Shown in pieces: positions 33,101-40,379 of a stretch of DNA of 64,000 bases. The notes beneath the pieces were generated by a model, which did not search any database, was not told where the DNA came from, and worked only from the letters and a program-made list of their open reading frames with translations. The stretch lies in assembly GCF_052156535.1 (NCBI RefSeq), contig NZ_JBQKUP010000041.1, positions 434,001 to 498,000 of the forward strand, read 5' to 3'. The position numbers were made by a program, and so were the translations under genes. This DNA is from Nitrospira_E sp052156535. GTDB taxonomy: Bacteria > Nitrospirota > Nitrospiria > Nitrospirales > UBA8639. Numbering within the stretch: the stretch's first letter is position 1; each line of letters opens with the position of its first letter.

Positions 33101-33905
33101 GCCGGCCACCATCCTATACAAGCTCATCGGCAGCAAATTAGTGCAACCCAACCAACCCGCTCAGGCTCCGTTCTCCAGCAGCGACGTGACCACGATCAAG
33201 AATGCCGGTCTCCCGTGGCCCACGATACCCTCTCAGGGTGCGCCAACGGAAGGAGCGCAGGTGGCAGGTTCGCAATTGCCCTCGTTGCTGTTGGCGAATC
33301 TCAATATCTGCTCAGGATATTTCTTGACGTTGAGCGGGGCGTTTACGGTTCTTGGGGATACCCTGGCCTGGCAAACTCAACAAAGCGGTACCAACGAACC
33401 CAACCCTCTCAACAAATTTGTGTCCATGATGAGCCTCATTCCGCGTTGGGAGACCTTCGGCGTCAGTGTCCCGGTTGGCATTCTCCAAAAACCGAAGAAT
33501 GAGTGGAGCAAGGCTGATCAATGGACCATGTGGTTGTGGGCCACGCGGGGGTCGGTCATCCTGGTGGATACCATTTTTACAGGAGTATCTGCCTTTGAGG
33601 CTAATGCCAAATACCTCAAGACCTTTGGGCCGGCCTTGAAAACCACAATGGGGCTGGGCCTCGAGGCCGTAGGCACTGTCGCCGCGGTCTATCAGCTCAA
33701 GGACACGAACTATAGTGCCTGGGTGCCGGCGAATGAATGGATACGGCCGATACCCAGTGTTTTCAAGTTTCTGATGTACTTCGATGCGGAATCGCCCGCT
33801 TGGGTTCCGGTGCCCTGGTTACTCGGCATTGATGTCCTATTTGGGATCGGATCGAGCGTCACGCAAATTGGCGGCACGGTGTATAAATACCAGCATTCCA
33901 GCTAG
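30141..33905 (+). CDS. Very large protein of unknown function, beta-rich N-half and helical hydrophobic C-half
   Basis: 1254 residues; AGGAG precedes the ATG. No signal peptide. N-terminal about 20-420 is beta-rich with propeller- or lectin-like repeats (LNALCYYPLPKGG, GHVLLLDATNTLWLVENF, DYLWYLQQTGSGSLTFGSWV). About 440-560 looks like an immunoglobulin-like strand set. After about 640 it turns helical: FGDVAHFFKHEFDQLTYFAA, LETIFSKIRQLADEIYKVL. Several strongly hydrophobic stretches follow (about 905-960, LLDLLCLIFAVPATILYKL, and 1170-1250). The layout is reminiscent of exported toxins or pore-formers with a binding head, but no family is recognised. Partner of the collar-like proteins by position and co-duplication. 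Confidence 0.6.
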   Translation: MTAAITNITIGVNLIDDYLLTQEAPVSNALTRNLFAVVQNPASHDPTSELLTLDGAGEPVHFYPDPTSQSGWVTVKLGVKAPANTGPCHRLLGFYHQGTLNALCYYPLPKGGSSAVWMQSSTPGTWEPASLSATAKNWIGYTFQTDQYVDAAGHAYLYGVTGNVTPHSFFVLTYSTNPQTGAPQWMPIAERYPSQFTPEISDPDTAAFRLTEGTGGSGTVTVLWVDGSNISHEDATVTWSQQNNQQTATFTWSEQSSTFNPGKGPLTADNLYAVPGELGSGHVLLLDATNTLWLVENFYAAQPSITQLTGLASQPKSATAVGVGVDSSQTVTIFAIEPGSDYLWYLQQTGSGSLTFGSWVQLGGTLLTLNCPAYMRAGPELFSAGLATDPQSGASAPAVFHMDQNLPGGPQGPGDSPGTQVWSTRKVSAPPAPANTTPTQTATYSMELAGFDAGNNPVAAGTVTVTADQAVTVVWNSYAYHISPTTPLTVELDGAGQATVLYEAVGLTPPVITFTAVDTGNTITGSRWCRGDVVQYIEALDGTPLAPLPDSVTPQLQTVTGTDLINQGLTGGGYQQTGPANTAAQAINSAGNWMNQNPADSTGQGTIDLSQIKTPHWEIDFTHPEGPRFRVLTEEEARDLLNNRRTTGQLGSFGSVFGDVAHFFKHEFDQLTYFAATVTDDVLNIVFNDLEPFVISTIKQAGAALETIFSKIRQLADEIYKVLQEVIAWLKMLFDWDDILNTHNVIKECVTQTLINMNNSIEYAQTLVDSEFATLQAEVKTVFQNLESNFESVQGQSYNDFVNSTSGSQNTLAGTTTQNTQKQHASKCQYVYSRSKPSFSGNGATAMALQGFGGTPGNTDPTTVITDAVKQYIYSGNTSDQNTQTFNATSGKLQDFVTGKITDPSSFFDLIILDLLTAAEDLVLFIMDGIEYVINAILSLASSAIEAFTAMITASIDIPIITWLWKNVITKGDAFTLLDLLCLIFAVPATILYKLIGSKLVQPNQPAQAPFSSSDVTTIKNAGLPWPTIPSQGAPTEGAQVAGSQLPSLLLANLNICSGYFLTLSGAFTVLGDTLAWQTQQSGTNEPNPLNKFVSMMSLIPRWETFGVSVPVGILQKPKNEWSKADQWTMWLWATRGSVILVDTIFTGVSAFEANAKYLKTFGPALKTTMGLGLEAVGTVAAVYQLKDTNYSAWVPANEWIRPIPSVFKFLMYFDAESPAWVPVPWLLGIDVLFGIGSSVTQIGGTVYKYQHSS

Positions 33906-34027
33906 CCGACCGGGATTCAGGACTGATTGCCCGTGGAGGTTCCTGGCTCCATCGAGATGGGGAAAGGTTCTTCGCCCTCTTTATCCGGCCTTAAAATCAT
34001 ATGGCGGCTTACCGACGTGACTGGAGA

Positions 34028-34171
34028 TGTGTTACCAATCGAATTGACACTGTAGCCAGTGAGCGCCGCTGTGAATGGCAGATGCCGTGCTACGAGGTGT
34101 GCGAAAAATTCGCCATCTTCTTGAGATATGAATGGCTGTTTCCAGGGAAGGCTCACACTCAACGCAAGCCA
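34028..34171 (+). pseudogene. Remnant homologous to the C-terminal domain of the lipase-like protein
   Basis: Conceptual translation from 34040 gives ASERRCEWQMPCYEVCEKFA, then AIFLRYEWLFPGKAHTQRKP. The gene at 15242 has ASVRGCQWQMTRREVRESSA, then AIFRSYDELFPGKAGTKRKP at residues about 356-395. Shared W-Q-M, E-V, A-I-F, L-F-P-G-K and R-K-P in register rule out chance. There is no start and no downstream continuation, and it stops where antitoxin-locus similarity begins. Confidence 0.8.
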
Positions 34172-34293
34172 TGCGTTCTGGAAATGGATAAGCGAAGGGT
34201 CTAGGCTGCAGCCGGGTTTTCATAGTCTCTTCCCATCGTACAACGGCTTTCTTCAAGGATGGCAATATTGATAGGTGAAGCCTGTTCGACTGA
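34172..34293 (-). pseudogene. Remnant of antitoxin gene 5' end and promoter region
   Basis: About 120 bases align with 22226-22349: TGCGTTCTGG, AATGGATAAGCGAAGGGT, TCCCATCGTA, ATAGGTGAAG and CTGTTCG occur in the same order and spacing, with small indels. The match covers the antitoxin's first codons (degenerate here) and the sequence upstream. No intact frame remains. Confidence 0.8.
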
Positions 34294-34353
34294 CAGTCTG
34301 TCTTTGAGGAAAATATTAATGGAAGTTTCTTATCCGGTTTTTTAATCCCTCCG

Positions 34354-34818
34354 ATGTTGGATGTTGTCCTCTATGAGCCAGAGATTCCGCCGAACACCGG
34401 GAATATTATTCGGTTATGTGCCAACACCGGATTCGGTTTGCATCTGATTCATCCGTTAGGATTTGAATTGGATGACAAGCGGGCCCGTCGGGCCGGGTTG
34501 GATTATCATGAATTGGCCCGGATGAAGGATTATCCCACCCTGCAGGATTATCTGGATGCTCAAAAGCCCTCGCGTATTTTTGCGTTCACCACAAAAGGAC
34601 AGCGACTCTATCACGACGTGGCTTTTCAGCCTGGCGATGCCTTGTACTTTGGTCCCGAGACGCGGGGTTTGCCTGCTCATATTTTAGAAGCGCTTCCTTC
34701 CACGCATCGTTTGCGCATCCCCATGCGGCCCGATTCTCGTAGTTTAAACTTGAGCAATGCTGTTGCCGTCGTCGTCTATGAGGCCTGGCGGCAGTTGCAG
34801 TTTCATGGTGCCAAGTAA
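34354..34818 (+). CDS. trmL: tRNA (cytidine(34)-2'-O)-methyltransferase
   Basis: 154 residues, the full length of this SPOUT-class enzyme. Motifs: VVLYEPEIPPNTGNIIRLCA (motif 1), LHLIHPLGFELDDKRARRAGLDYHE, YFGPETRGLP (motif 2) and IPMRPDSRSLNLSNAVAVVVYEA (motif 3, the SAM-binding knot). It 2'-O-methylates the wobble nucleotide of Leu tRNAs, using SAM. It begins after the decayed-remnant spacer. No ribosome binding site of note. High certainty from the three motifs. Confidence 0.93.
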   Translation: MLDVVLYEPEIPPNTGNIIRLCANTGFGLHLIHPLGFELDDKRARRAGLDYHELARMKDYPTLQDYLDAQKPSRIFAFTTKGQRLYHDVAFQPGDALYFGPETRGLPAHILEALPSTHRLRIPMRPDSRSLNLSNAVAVVVYEAWRQLQFHGAK

Positions 34819-35008
34819 GACAAATGTCCGTAGGCGAGCGGGGGCAATTCTGATAGAGTAGGTCCAATCCAATTTGGCTGTTATGCGGCATTCTGAGATG
34901 AACCATCTTGGGGATTGTCCGTCCTGGGCACGGATCCTTCGCGTGGCTCAGGATGACAGCTATCTAAAAAATCACACGAAGTTTTATCAATAAAGAAAAG
35001 GTGGTCGG

Positions 35009-36367
35009 ATGAAGGAGATTTTGTTTGTGGGGGCGGGGTCAGTTGGGGGATATTTTGGGGCGCACTTGGCTCGTCACCATCCGAATGTGTCGTTCCTCCT
35101 GCGACCGCGTACCAGGGAGGCCGTGGCTAAAAACGGGCTGACCATCCGGAGCGCGATTGGTGAGAGCTTTACCGTGCATCCCCCCGTAGCTTCAGATCCC
35201 GAGGAGCTGCCCTCACCGGACCTGATTGTGCTGGGGATCAAAGCCTATGATCTGGATGAGGCAATGAACCAGATTGAGCCGGTGCTGAAACCGGATACCA
35301 TTATTCTGACCTTGCAAAACGGGGTGACGATTGAGGATACCCTGATGGTCCGATTTGGCCGGGAGCGGATTGTGGGCGGAGTGGCATTTATCTATAGCAG
35401 GATCGCCGACCCGGGGGTGATCGACCATTATAAAAAAGGCATGCTGACTCTTGGCGAACCGTTGGGGATGGAAACTCCCAGACTTCAAGCCATCCTGGCC
35501 TTATTGAAAGGGGCAGGGATTCCCTGTTTCATTAATCCTGATATCCGGCGGGCCAAGTGGGAGAAAATGTGTTGGAATTGTGTGTTTAACCCGTTGACGG
35601 TGTTGCTGAATGATCGGGTGGCAAAAGCGTTGGATCATCCGGAGTTTCAACCGGTCATCGCGACCATCGTGCGGGAAGTCTCGGCCGTGGCCATGGCGGT
35701 GCACCGTGTGCCGTTGGATGAGGATATGCCGGAGAAGGTCGTCAAGTGGGCTCAAGAACTTCGGGATATTCATACGTCGATGTATGATGATTGGTCGGCC
35801 GGACGACCCACTGAGATTGATGAGCTGAATGGTTTTATTAGCGACCAAGGCAAGGCGTTTGGGGTGCCCACTCCGATGAACGACATGTTGACGGCGTTCA
35901 TTAAGGCCATGACCGCATCCAGGCCTTCTACCGAGGCAGCGATACAGCTAGACGGGGCCATTTTGCAGACTCTCCACTTTACGCGAACGACGCTGGCACA
36001 ACTTCCTGCAACGCATCAGGTGTCTGAATTGCCCACCTTGATGCCGGGGATGAAGGTGCGCGGCATAAAATTTCAAGCAATACTTGATGTTGTAACACTT
36101 AATGTGGGAGCCGACCATGTGACCTTCGAATCGCAGGACGGAAAATTCTCAGCCTGTCTGACAATCAAGCAAGCTGCAGAATTCGGCATTCTGGTGTATG
36201 AACAGAATGGCGCGCCGTTTCCTTCCGAACGAGGCGGGCCGTTTCGGTTGGTCACCCCAGGATTGGGTGATTTGTGCGCCAATGTGAAACAGGTTGGCAA
36301 AATCATCTTTTCAAAGGGTCTGATTTCGGATAGCCGTCCACCTCAAGTCTGTCCAGAGAAAGAATAA
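35009..36367 (+). CDS. panE: Ketopantoate reductase (PanE/ApbA) fused to a molybdopterin-binding-like domain
   Basis: 452 residues; PanE alone is about 300-330. N-terminal Rossmann motif GAGSVGGYFGAHLA, then VLGIKAYDLDEA and TLQNGV, with catalytic Lys in AKWEKMCWNCVFNPLT (about 190) and a C-terminal EIDELNGFI/ASRPSTEAA helix bundle. From about 335 on a separate domain appears: MKVRGIKFQAILDVVTLNVG, TFESQDGKFSACLTIKQAA, LVYEQNGAPFPSERGGPFRLV, and VKQVGKIIF. This is the pattern of the sulfite-oxidase-type molybdopterin-binding fold. PanE makes pantoate for coenzyme A with NADPH. AAGGTGG precedes the ATG. Confidence 0.85.
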   Translation: MKEILFVGAGSVGGYFGAHLARHHPNVSFLLRPRTREAVAKNGLTIRSAIGESFTVHPPVASDPEELPSPDLIVLGIKAYDLDEAMNQIEPVLKPDTIILTLQNGVTIEDTLMVRFGRERIVGGVAFIYSRIADPGVIDHYKKGMLTLGEPLGMETPRLQAILALLKGAGIPCFINPDIRRAKWEKMCWNCVFNPLTVLLNDRVAKALDHPEFQPVIATIVREVSAVAMAVHRVPLDEDMPEKVVKWAQELRDIHTSMYDDWSAGRPTEIDELNGFISDQGKAFGVPTPMNDMLTAFIKAMTASRPSTEAAIQLDGAILQTLHFTRTTLAQLPATHQVSELPTLMPGMKVRGIKFQAILDVVTLNVGADHVTFESQDGKFSACLTIKQAAEFGILVYEQNGAPFPSERGGPFRLVTPGLGDLCANVKQVGKIIFSKGLISDSRPPQVCPEKE

Positions 36368-36372
36368 ATGTT

Positions 36373-37668
36373 ATGCAGACTTCGCACCAGGTTCCTCTCA
36401 TCTACAATTTGTTCCCTCGCCTGGCCGGTCCTTGTGATCGCTGGATCTCGCACGCGGAACGGGCTGCAGGCATGGGGTTTAATTGGCTCTTTGTGAATCC
36501 CATTCATCTCCCGGGATTCTCGGGAAGTTTATACGCGATCAAAGAATATAATCTCCTGAATCCGGCATTTCTACCGGAAGGGACTCAGGACCAGCGCCTT
36601 GATGTGTTACGTCCTACGCTTCAACACATTGCCCAAAGTGGCCTGGCGCCAATGGTGGATCTGGTCTTGAACCACACGGCCATCGATTCCTCCTTAGTGT
36701 CACAGCACCCCGACTGGTATATGCGGGATGGTCAGGGAAAAATTGAACATCCGTATGCGGTTGATCCGGATGACCCCGGCAAGAAAACGGTGTGGGGCGA
36801 TTTAGCCGAAATTGATAATCGGCATTCTCCGGACCGGGAGCATCTCTGGGAGTTTTGGGGGCAATTGGTTGACCGGTATCTTGAATTGGGGTTTCAGGGA
36901 TTTCGGTGTGACGCGGCCTATAAAGTTCCCGGTGAGTTGTGGCGCTTTCTTATTCACCGGGCGCAACGCGTGAATCCGCAGGCCGTATTTTGGGCGGAGA
37001 ATCTTGGTTGTACCCTGGAGCAGACGCGCGCACTGGGAGAAGCGGGATTTCATTTTTTTTGTAACAGCTCCAAATGGTGGAATTTCAAAGATGCCTGGTG
37101 TTTGAACCAGCATCGGGAATTTCAGGCTATGCCGTCTATTGGGTTTCCTGAATCGCATGATACCCCGCGTCTGGCTGCTGAGTCTGGAGGGAGTGAGGCG
37201 GTTCAACGCCAACGCTATGCCTTTGCCGCCTTGTTCTCAACCGGCCTCATGATCCCGATGGGGTATGAGTTTGGATTTCAGCGGTCGTTGCATGTGGTGG
37301 AGACCACTCCCGATGATTGGGAATCCCCCCGATGGGATTTGCAGAGTTTTATCCGTGCGGTGAATCACTGGAAATTGGAGGTGCCGCTCTGGCAAGGGGA
37401 GGGGGATCTAGTTCAACGGTCGATGACCAACCCCAATCTGTGCGTTTTGGAGCGGCGGTCGTTGGAAAATCCGCACAGTTGGGCACTCCTCTGCCTCAAT
37501 ACCAATGCTCATGAGCCGGTTGAGGTGGCCATTGGTGAGTTGGGCCCTCTACCGTCTTCTCCCGGAATGTGGCGTGTCAGTTCGCTGGATCAGCATCCTG
37601 GTTCCCATTCCATCCCTGAGCGGGTCGTGTTTCAGCCAGCCGAAGTCATTGTGATTACAGCCTTTTAA
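36373..37668 (+). CDS. GH13 (alpha-amylase family) glycoside hydrolase or transferase
   Basis: 431 residues. Conserved GH13 regions: I DLVLNHTA, II GFRCDAAYKVP with the nucleophile Asp (about 182), III FWAENLG with the acid Glu (about 213) and IV FPESHDT. The early region has GFNWLFVNPIHLPGFSGSLYAIKEY, as in maltosyltransferase/GlgE-like and related subfamilies. It lacks additional carbohydrate-binding modules and a signal peptide, so acts in the cytoplasm, probably on glycogen-like or trehalose-linked glucan. It starts 5 bases after panE, suggesting an operon. The exact reaction is not determined. Confidence 0.85.
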   Translation: MQTSHQVPLIYNLFPRLAGPCDRWISHAERAAGMGFNWLFVNPIHLPGFSGSLYAIKEYNLLNPAFLPEGTQDQRLDVLRPTLQHIAQSGLAPMVDLVLNHTAIDSSLVSQHPDWYMRDGQGKIEHPYAVDPDDPGKKTVWGDLAEIDNRHSPDREHLWEFWGQLVDRYLELGFQGFRCDAAYKVPGELWRFLIHRAQRVNPQAVFWAENLGCTLEQTRALGEAGFHFFCNSSKWWNFKDAWCLNQHREFQAMPSIGFPESHDTPRLAAESGGSEAVQRQRYAFAALFSTGLMIPMGYEFGFQRSLHVVETTPDDWESPRWDLQSFIRAVNHWKLEVPLWQGEGDLVQRSMTNPNLCVLERRSLENPHSWALLCLNTNAHEPVEVAIGELGPLPSSPGMWRVSSLDQHPGSHSIPERVVFQPAEVIVITAF

Positions 37669-37767
37669 GTGTGGCCTTGAGATTGCAACTGAATAGGAGG
37701 AGCCGTAAAATGCTCCCTTCTTATTTACAGAGTTTAATTATGGGATTTTTGGGAAAGGACGAGAAGT

Positions 37768-38184
37768 ATGTCAGAGCGGACGTTAGCGATTATTAAGCCT
37801 GATGCGGTGGCCAAACATGCGATTGGTGATATTATCCGCCGCTATGAAGAGGCCGGGTTGTTTCCGGTTGCGATGAAAATGATGCGGTTATCCAAAGGGG
37901 TGGCGGAAGGGTTTTATGCTGTGCATCGAGAACGCCCCTTCTTTAATGACTTGACGACCTATATGAGTTCGGGGCCGGTGGTGGTTGTGGTCCTGGAAGG
38001 GAAGGACGCAGTCAAAACACACCGTGATTTGATGGGAGCGACCGACCCCAAAAAAGCCGATCCGGGTACCATTCGAGCTGCACATGGGGCTTCTATTGAG
38101 GCCAATGCTGTGCATGGGTCCGATTCTACGGAGAATGCTCAAATTGAGATTCGGTACTTTTTCGCAGAATCCAATCTGGGCTAG
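37768..38184 (+). CDS. ndk: Nucleoside diphosphate kinase
   Basis: 138 residues, standard length. ERTLAIIKPDAVAKHAIGDII opening, HRERPFFNDLTTYMSSGPVVVVVLEG, GATDPKKADPGTIRA and the catalytic His in NAVHGSDS (about 116). It transfers the gamma phosphate between nucleoside tri- and diphosphates. It is followed by a strong rho-independent terminator at 38235. Confidence 0.96.
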   Translation: MSERTLAIIKPDAVAKHAIGDIIRRYEEAGLFPVAMKMMRLSKGVAEGFYAVHRERPFFNDLTTYMSSGPVVVVVLEGKDAVKTHRDLMGATDPKKADPGTIRAAHGASIEANAVHGSDSTENAQIEIRYFFAESNLG

Positions 38185-38234
38185 TGGAAGACCATACTGA
38201 GCTGTATTTCTAAAATCCACTGACTCCGGTACGC

Positions 38235-38256
38235 TGCCCGCCGAAAACGGCGGGCA
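38235..38256 (+). terminator. Rho-independent terminator after ndk
   Basis: Perfect 9-bp stem TGCCCGCCG / CGGCGGGCA around an AAAA loop, followed by TGTTTCTCC. It lies 51 bases beyond the ndk stop and before the lipoprotein gene. The U tract is short, but the stem is strong. Confidence 0.85.
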
Positions 38257-38321
38257 TGTTTCTCCTCATAAATCTAGTGTATAGGTTGAGGATTAATTTC
38301 CCTCTACGCACGTATTGCCAT

Positions 38322-39878
38322 ATGACAACATGGTTGAAAATGTGTAGTTTGCTGTTGTGCCTGGGGCTCTTGGCCGGATGCGGGCGGACACGTCCTCCCC
38401 AGGGACCACCGTTGAGTGGTGCCATTCCTCCCCCTGCCGTCGAGTCCGTGCCGGAGGATCGCGATGAAGGCATTGAGTCATCCCTACCTGACGTACCTCC
38501 GGATATTCAACAAATTCACGCAGAACTCTTTCAACGGTCGAAGGATGATTTCGAGAGAAAAGCCTATCCGCAGGCTATTAGGGGACTGACGCGTTTGCTG
38601 GCGCTTCTCCCTCAAGAGCCCATTGAAGCAGAAAGCCGATGGTTGCTGGCTCAAGCCTATCGTCAGGTTGGGGAATGGGAAGCCGCCAGGGATCAGTACC
38701 GTATACTCACCGTTGCGGGAAGCGCCAATCCTTATCAAGCCGGCGCTCAATTGCAGTTCAATGAACTTCAACGGTTACTTGAACAATTCACGATGCCTCC
38801 TCTCGACACTCAGGCCATCCGGTTAACCCTTGAACAATTGCCGGCCAGTGGAGGGTTTGACGAGGGAATTAAAAAGATGAAGGCCGATGGCATCACCACC
38901 CTATTGATTGATTTGGGTTGTGAGGGAGCCGGATTCCACACCGATCAACAGCGGACGTCGAGGGCGTCTCGCCATCTGCTTGATCTCCAGACGCTCCTGC
39001 GCTCATATGTGGAACGAAGTCATCAGTTGCATCTGTTGGTGTATGTGGGAGTGAATCTCCGTTGTATTGGCAATTGGCATGATTCCCCTCTGCCGGAATG
39101 GCGGGATGGCAGGTATAATACGACCACACGTCAGGTTCAGGATTCCCGCTTTTTTGATATTTTTCACCCGGAGTATCAACGGTTTCTCGATCAATTTCTC
39201 ACGCATCTTTCCGAGGAAAACGTGGATGGTCTTGTGTTTCTCGACGATTATCCCATGGGGGTATATGACGGGATGTCGCCGTCGGGATTGACCCGTTTTC
39301 AAACCGCCTTTGGTGTGAGTTTTGATCCCGTACGTACCTTTCAGTCTGGGTTTGATCCCCTCAAAGCATCGAAATTGGCGAGTCGATCAACCCGGCCTTC
39401 AGGCGCTCCTATGGAAGATTCCGTGTTTTGGCGCTGGGCGGGGTGGAAAGCTCGTGAGCGATTGACCGTTCTTGAGCAGTTGATTGGCCATCTTCGCAAA
39501 CGCCACTTGACGGTTCAATGTGGTCTGGAGCTCCATCCACATGGATTGACCGATCCGGTTCGGGCTCTGGTGGACTATGCCCAGGACGCAATGGAAGCCA
39601 TCCGGCGCCCGTTTTCATTTTTCTTTGTGCGGCCGGAAATTGACCGTCACTCCTCGTCCGATCAAGTGTCGGCGATTGAGAAGCTGCGGCGAATTTCGAC
39701 GAAGGCGGTATTAACCCGCTTGCTACCCGTACTTGACGATCCGCGGCGGGTTTGGGTGAGTATGCCGGCAGAGAGAGGAAAGCGCATTGTGCCGGGAAGA
39801 GCCGGGAGCAGTACCTCACTGCTCGGTGAGTTTCCTTCGGGAATCGGTGTCGTGCACGATCTTCGCGCATTTTCTTGA
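38322..39878 (+). CDS. Lipoprotein with tetratricopeptide-like N-region and PgaB-like glycoside hydrolase domain
   Basis: 518 residues from ATG 38322; earlier in-frame codons lie in the ndk terminator. Lipobox LLAGC (Cys about 21) after a hydrophobic stretch marks an outer-membrane lipoprotein. Residues about 60-150 are helical TPR-like (RWLLAQAYRQVGEWEAARDQYR). From about 165 the sequence follows the C-terminal hydrolase domain of PgaB and related GHL families: LLIDLGCEG, LHLLVYVGVNLRC, FFDIFHPEYQRFLDQFLTHL, and the VDGLVFLDDYPMG catalytic-type Asp pair. It may cleave an exopolysaccharide. The N-deacetylase domain of PgaB is absent. Confidence 0.75.
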   Translation: MTTWLKMCSLLLCLGLLAGCGRTRPPQGPPLSGAIPPPAVESVPEDRDEGIESSLPDVPPDIQQIHAELFQRSKDDFERKAYPQAIRGLTRLLALLPQEPIEAESRWLLAQAYRQVGEWEAARDQYRILTVAGSANPYQAGAQLQFNELQRLLEQFTMPPLDTQAIRLTLEQLPASGGFDEGIKKMKADGITTLLIDLGCEGAGFHTDQQRTSRASRHLLDLQTLLRSYVERSHQLHLLVYVGVNLRCIGNWHDSPLPEWRDGRYNTTTRQVQDSRFFDIFHPEYQRFLDQFLTHLSEENVDGLVFLDDYPMGVYDGMSPSGLTRFQTAFGVSFDPVRTFQSGFDPLKASKLASRSTRPSGAPMEDSVFWRWAGWKARERLTVLEQLIGHLRKRHLTVQCGLELHPHGLTDPVRALVDYAQDAMEAIRRPFSFFFVRPEIDRHSSSDQVSAIEKLRRISTKAVLTRLLPVLDDPRRVWVSMPAERGKRIVPGRAGSSTSLLGEFPSGIGVVHDLRAFS

Positions 39879-39992
39879 GTGCTCCCGTAGAGTCCCTGTC
39901 ACATTGAGATGGGGACACTCACTTCATGAGGCGTATGGGAGACATCAGACAACTATGACCGCCATCATCGTTTTGAACAAAAGGGGGTAGGA

Positions 39993-40379
39993 ATGGAGCC
40001 ACAGGATTTACGATTTCACAAGGAACACGAATGGATTCGCATTGAAGGGAAAAAGGCGACCTTAGGCATTAGTCAATTTGCTCAGGATGCCCTGGGAGAT
40101 GTGGTCTTTGTGGATGTTCCGAAAGTAGGAACCTTGCTGCAAGCCGAAGATCAATTGGGAGAAGTGGAGTCGACCAAAGCCACTTCGACGATTTACACGC
40201 CGGTCACCGGAAAAATTCTTCAAGTGAATACGGAACTTCAGGATCATCCCGAACTACTCAATCAGGATCCCTATGGCAAGGGGTGGATCGCGGTGCTGGA
40301 ATTGGCCAATCCAGGTGAGGTGGATGGATTGATGACACCGGAGCAATACACGGCATTTTTAGCCTCACAAGAATCATGA
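39993..40379 (+). CDS. gcvH: Glycine cleavage system H protein (lipoyl carrier)
   Basis: 128 residues. HKEHEWIRIEGKKATLGISQFAQDALGDVVFVDVP, lipoylated Lys in VESTKATSTIYTPV (about 65) and NQDPYGKGWIAVLEL are family hallmarks. It shuttles the methylamine group between P, T and L proteins in the cytoplasm, or serves lipoate metabolism. The stop overlaps the ATG of the dihydrolipoyl dehydrogenase gene (ATGA), so H and L proteins are coupled. gcvT and gcvP are not in this window. Confidence 0.95.
   Translation: MEPQDLRFHKEHEWIRIEGKKATLGISQFAQDALGDVVFVDVPKVGTLLQAEDQLGEVESTKATSTIYTPVTGKILQVNTELQDHPELLNQDPYGKGWIAVLELANPGEVDGLMTPEQYTAFLASQES

Larger units (their letters stand above)
33906..34353. 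other. Intergenic region with decayed gene fragments
   Basis: 448 bases. It holds the two remnants listed separately (34028-34171 and 34172-34293), related to the lipase-like gene and the antitoxin locus. The remainder is a spacer plus the upstream region of trmL. Confidence 0.6.

Noticed and set aside
38256..38321. N-terminal extension of the lipoprotein
   Set aside because: It begins at the last base of the ndk terminator hairpin and would place the lipobox too far from the start.
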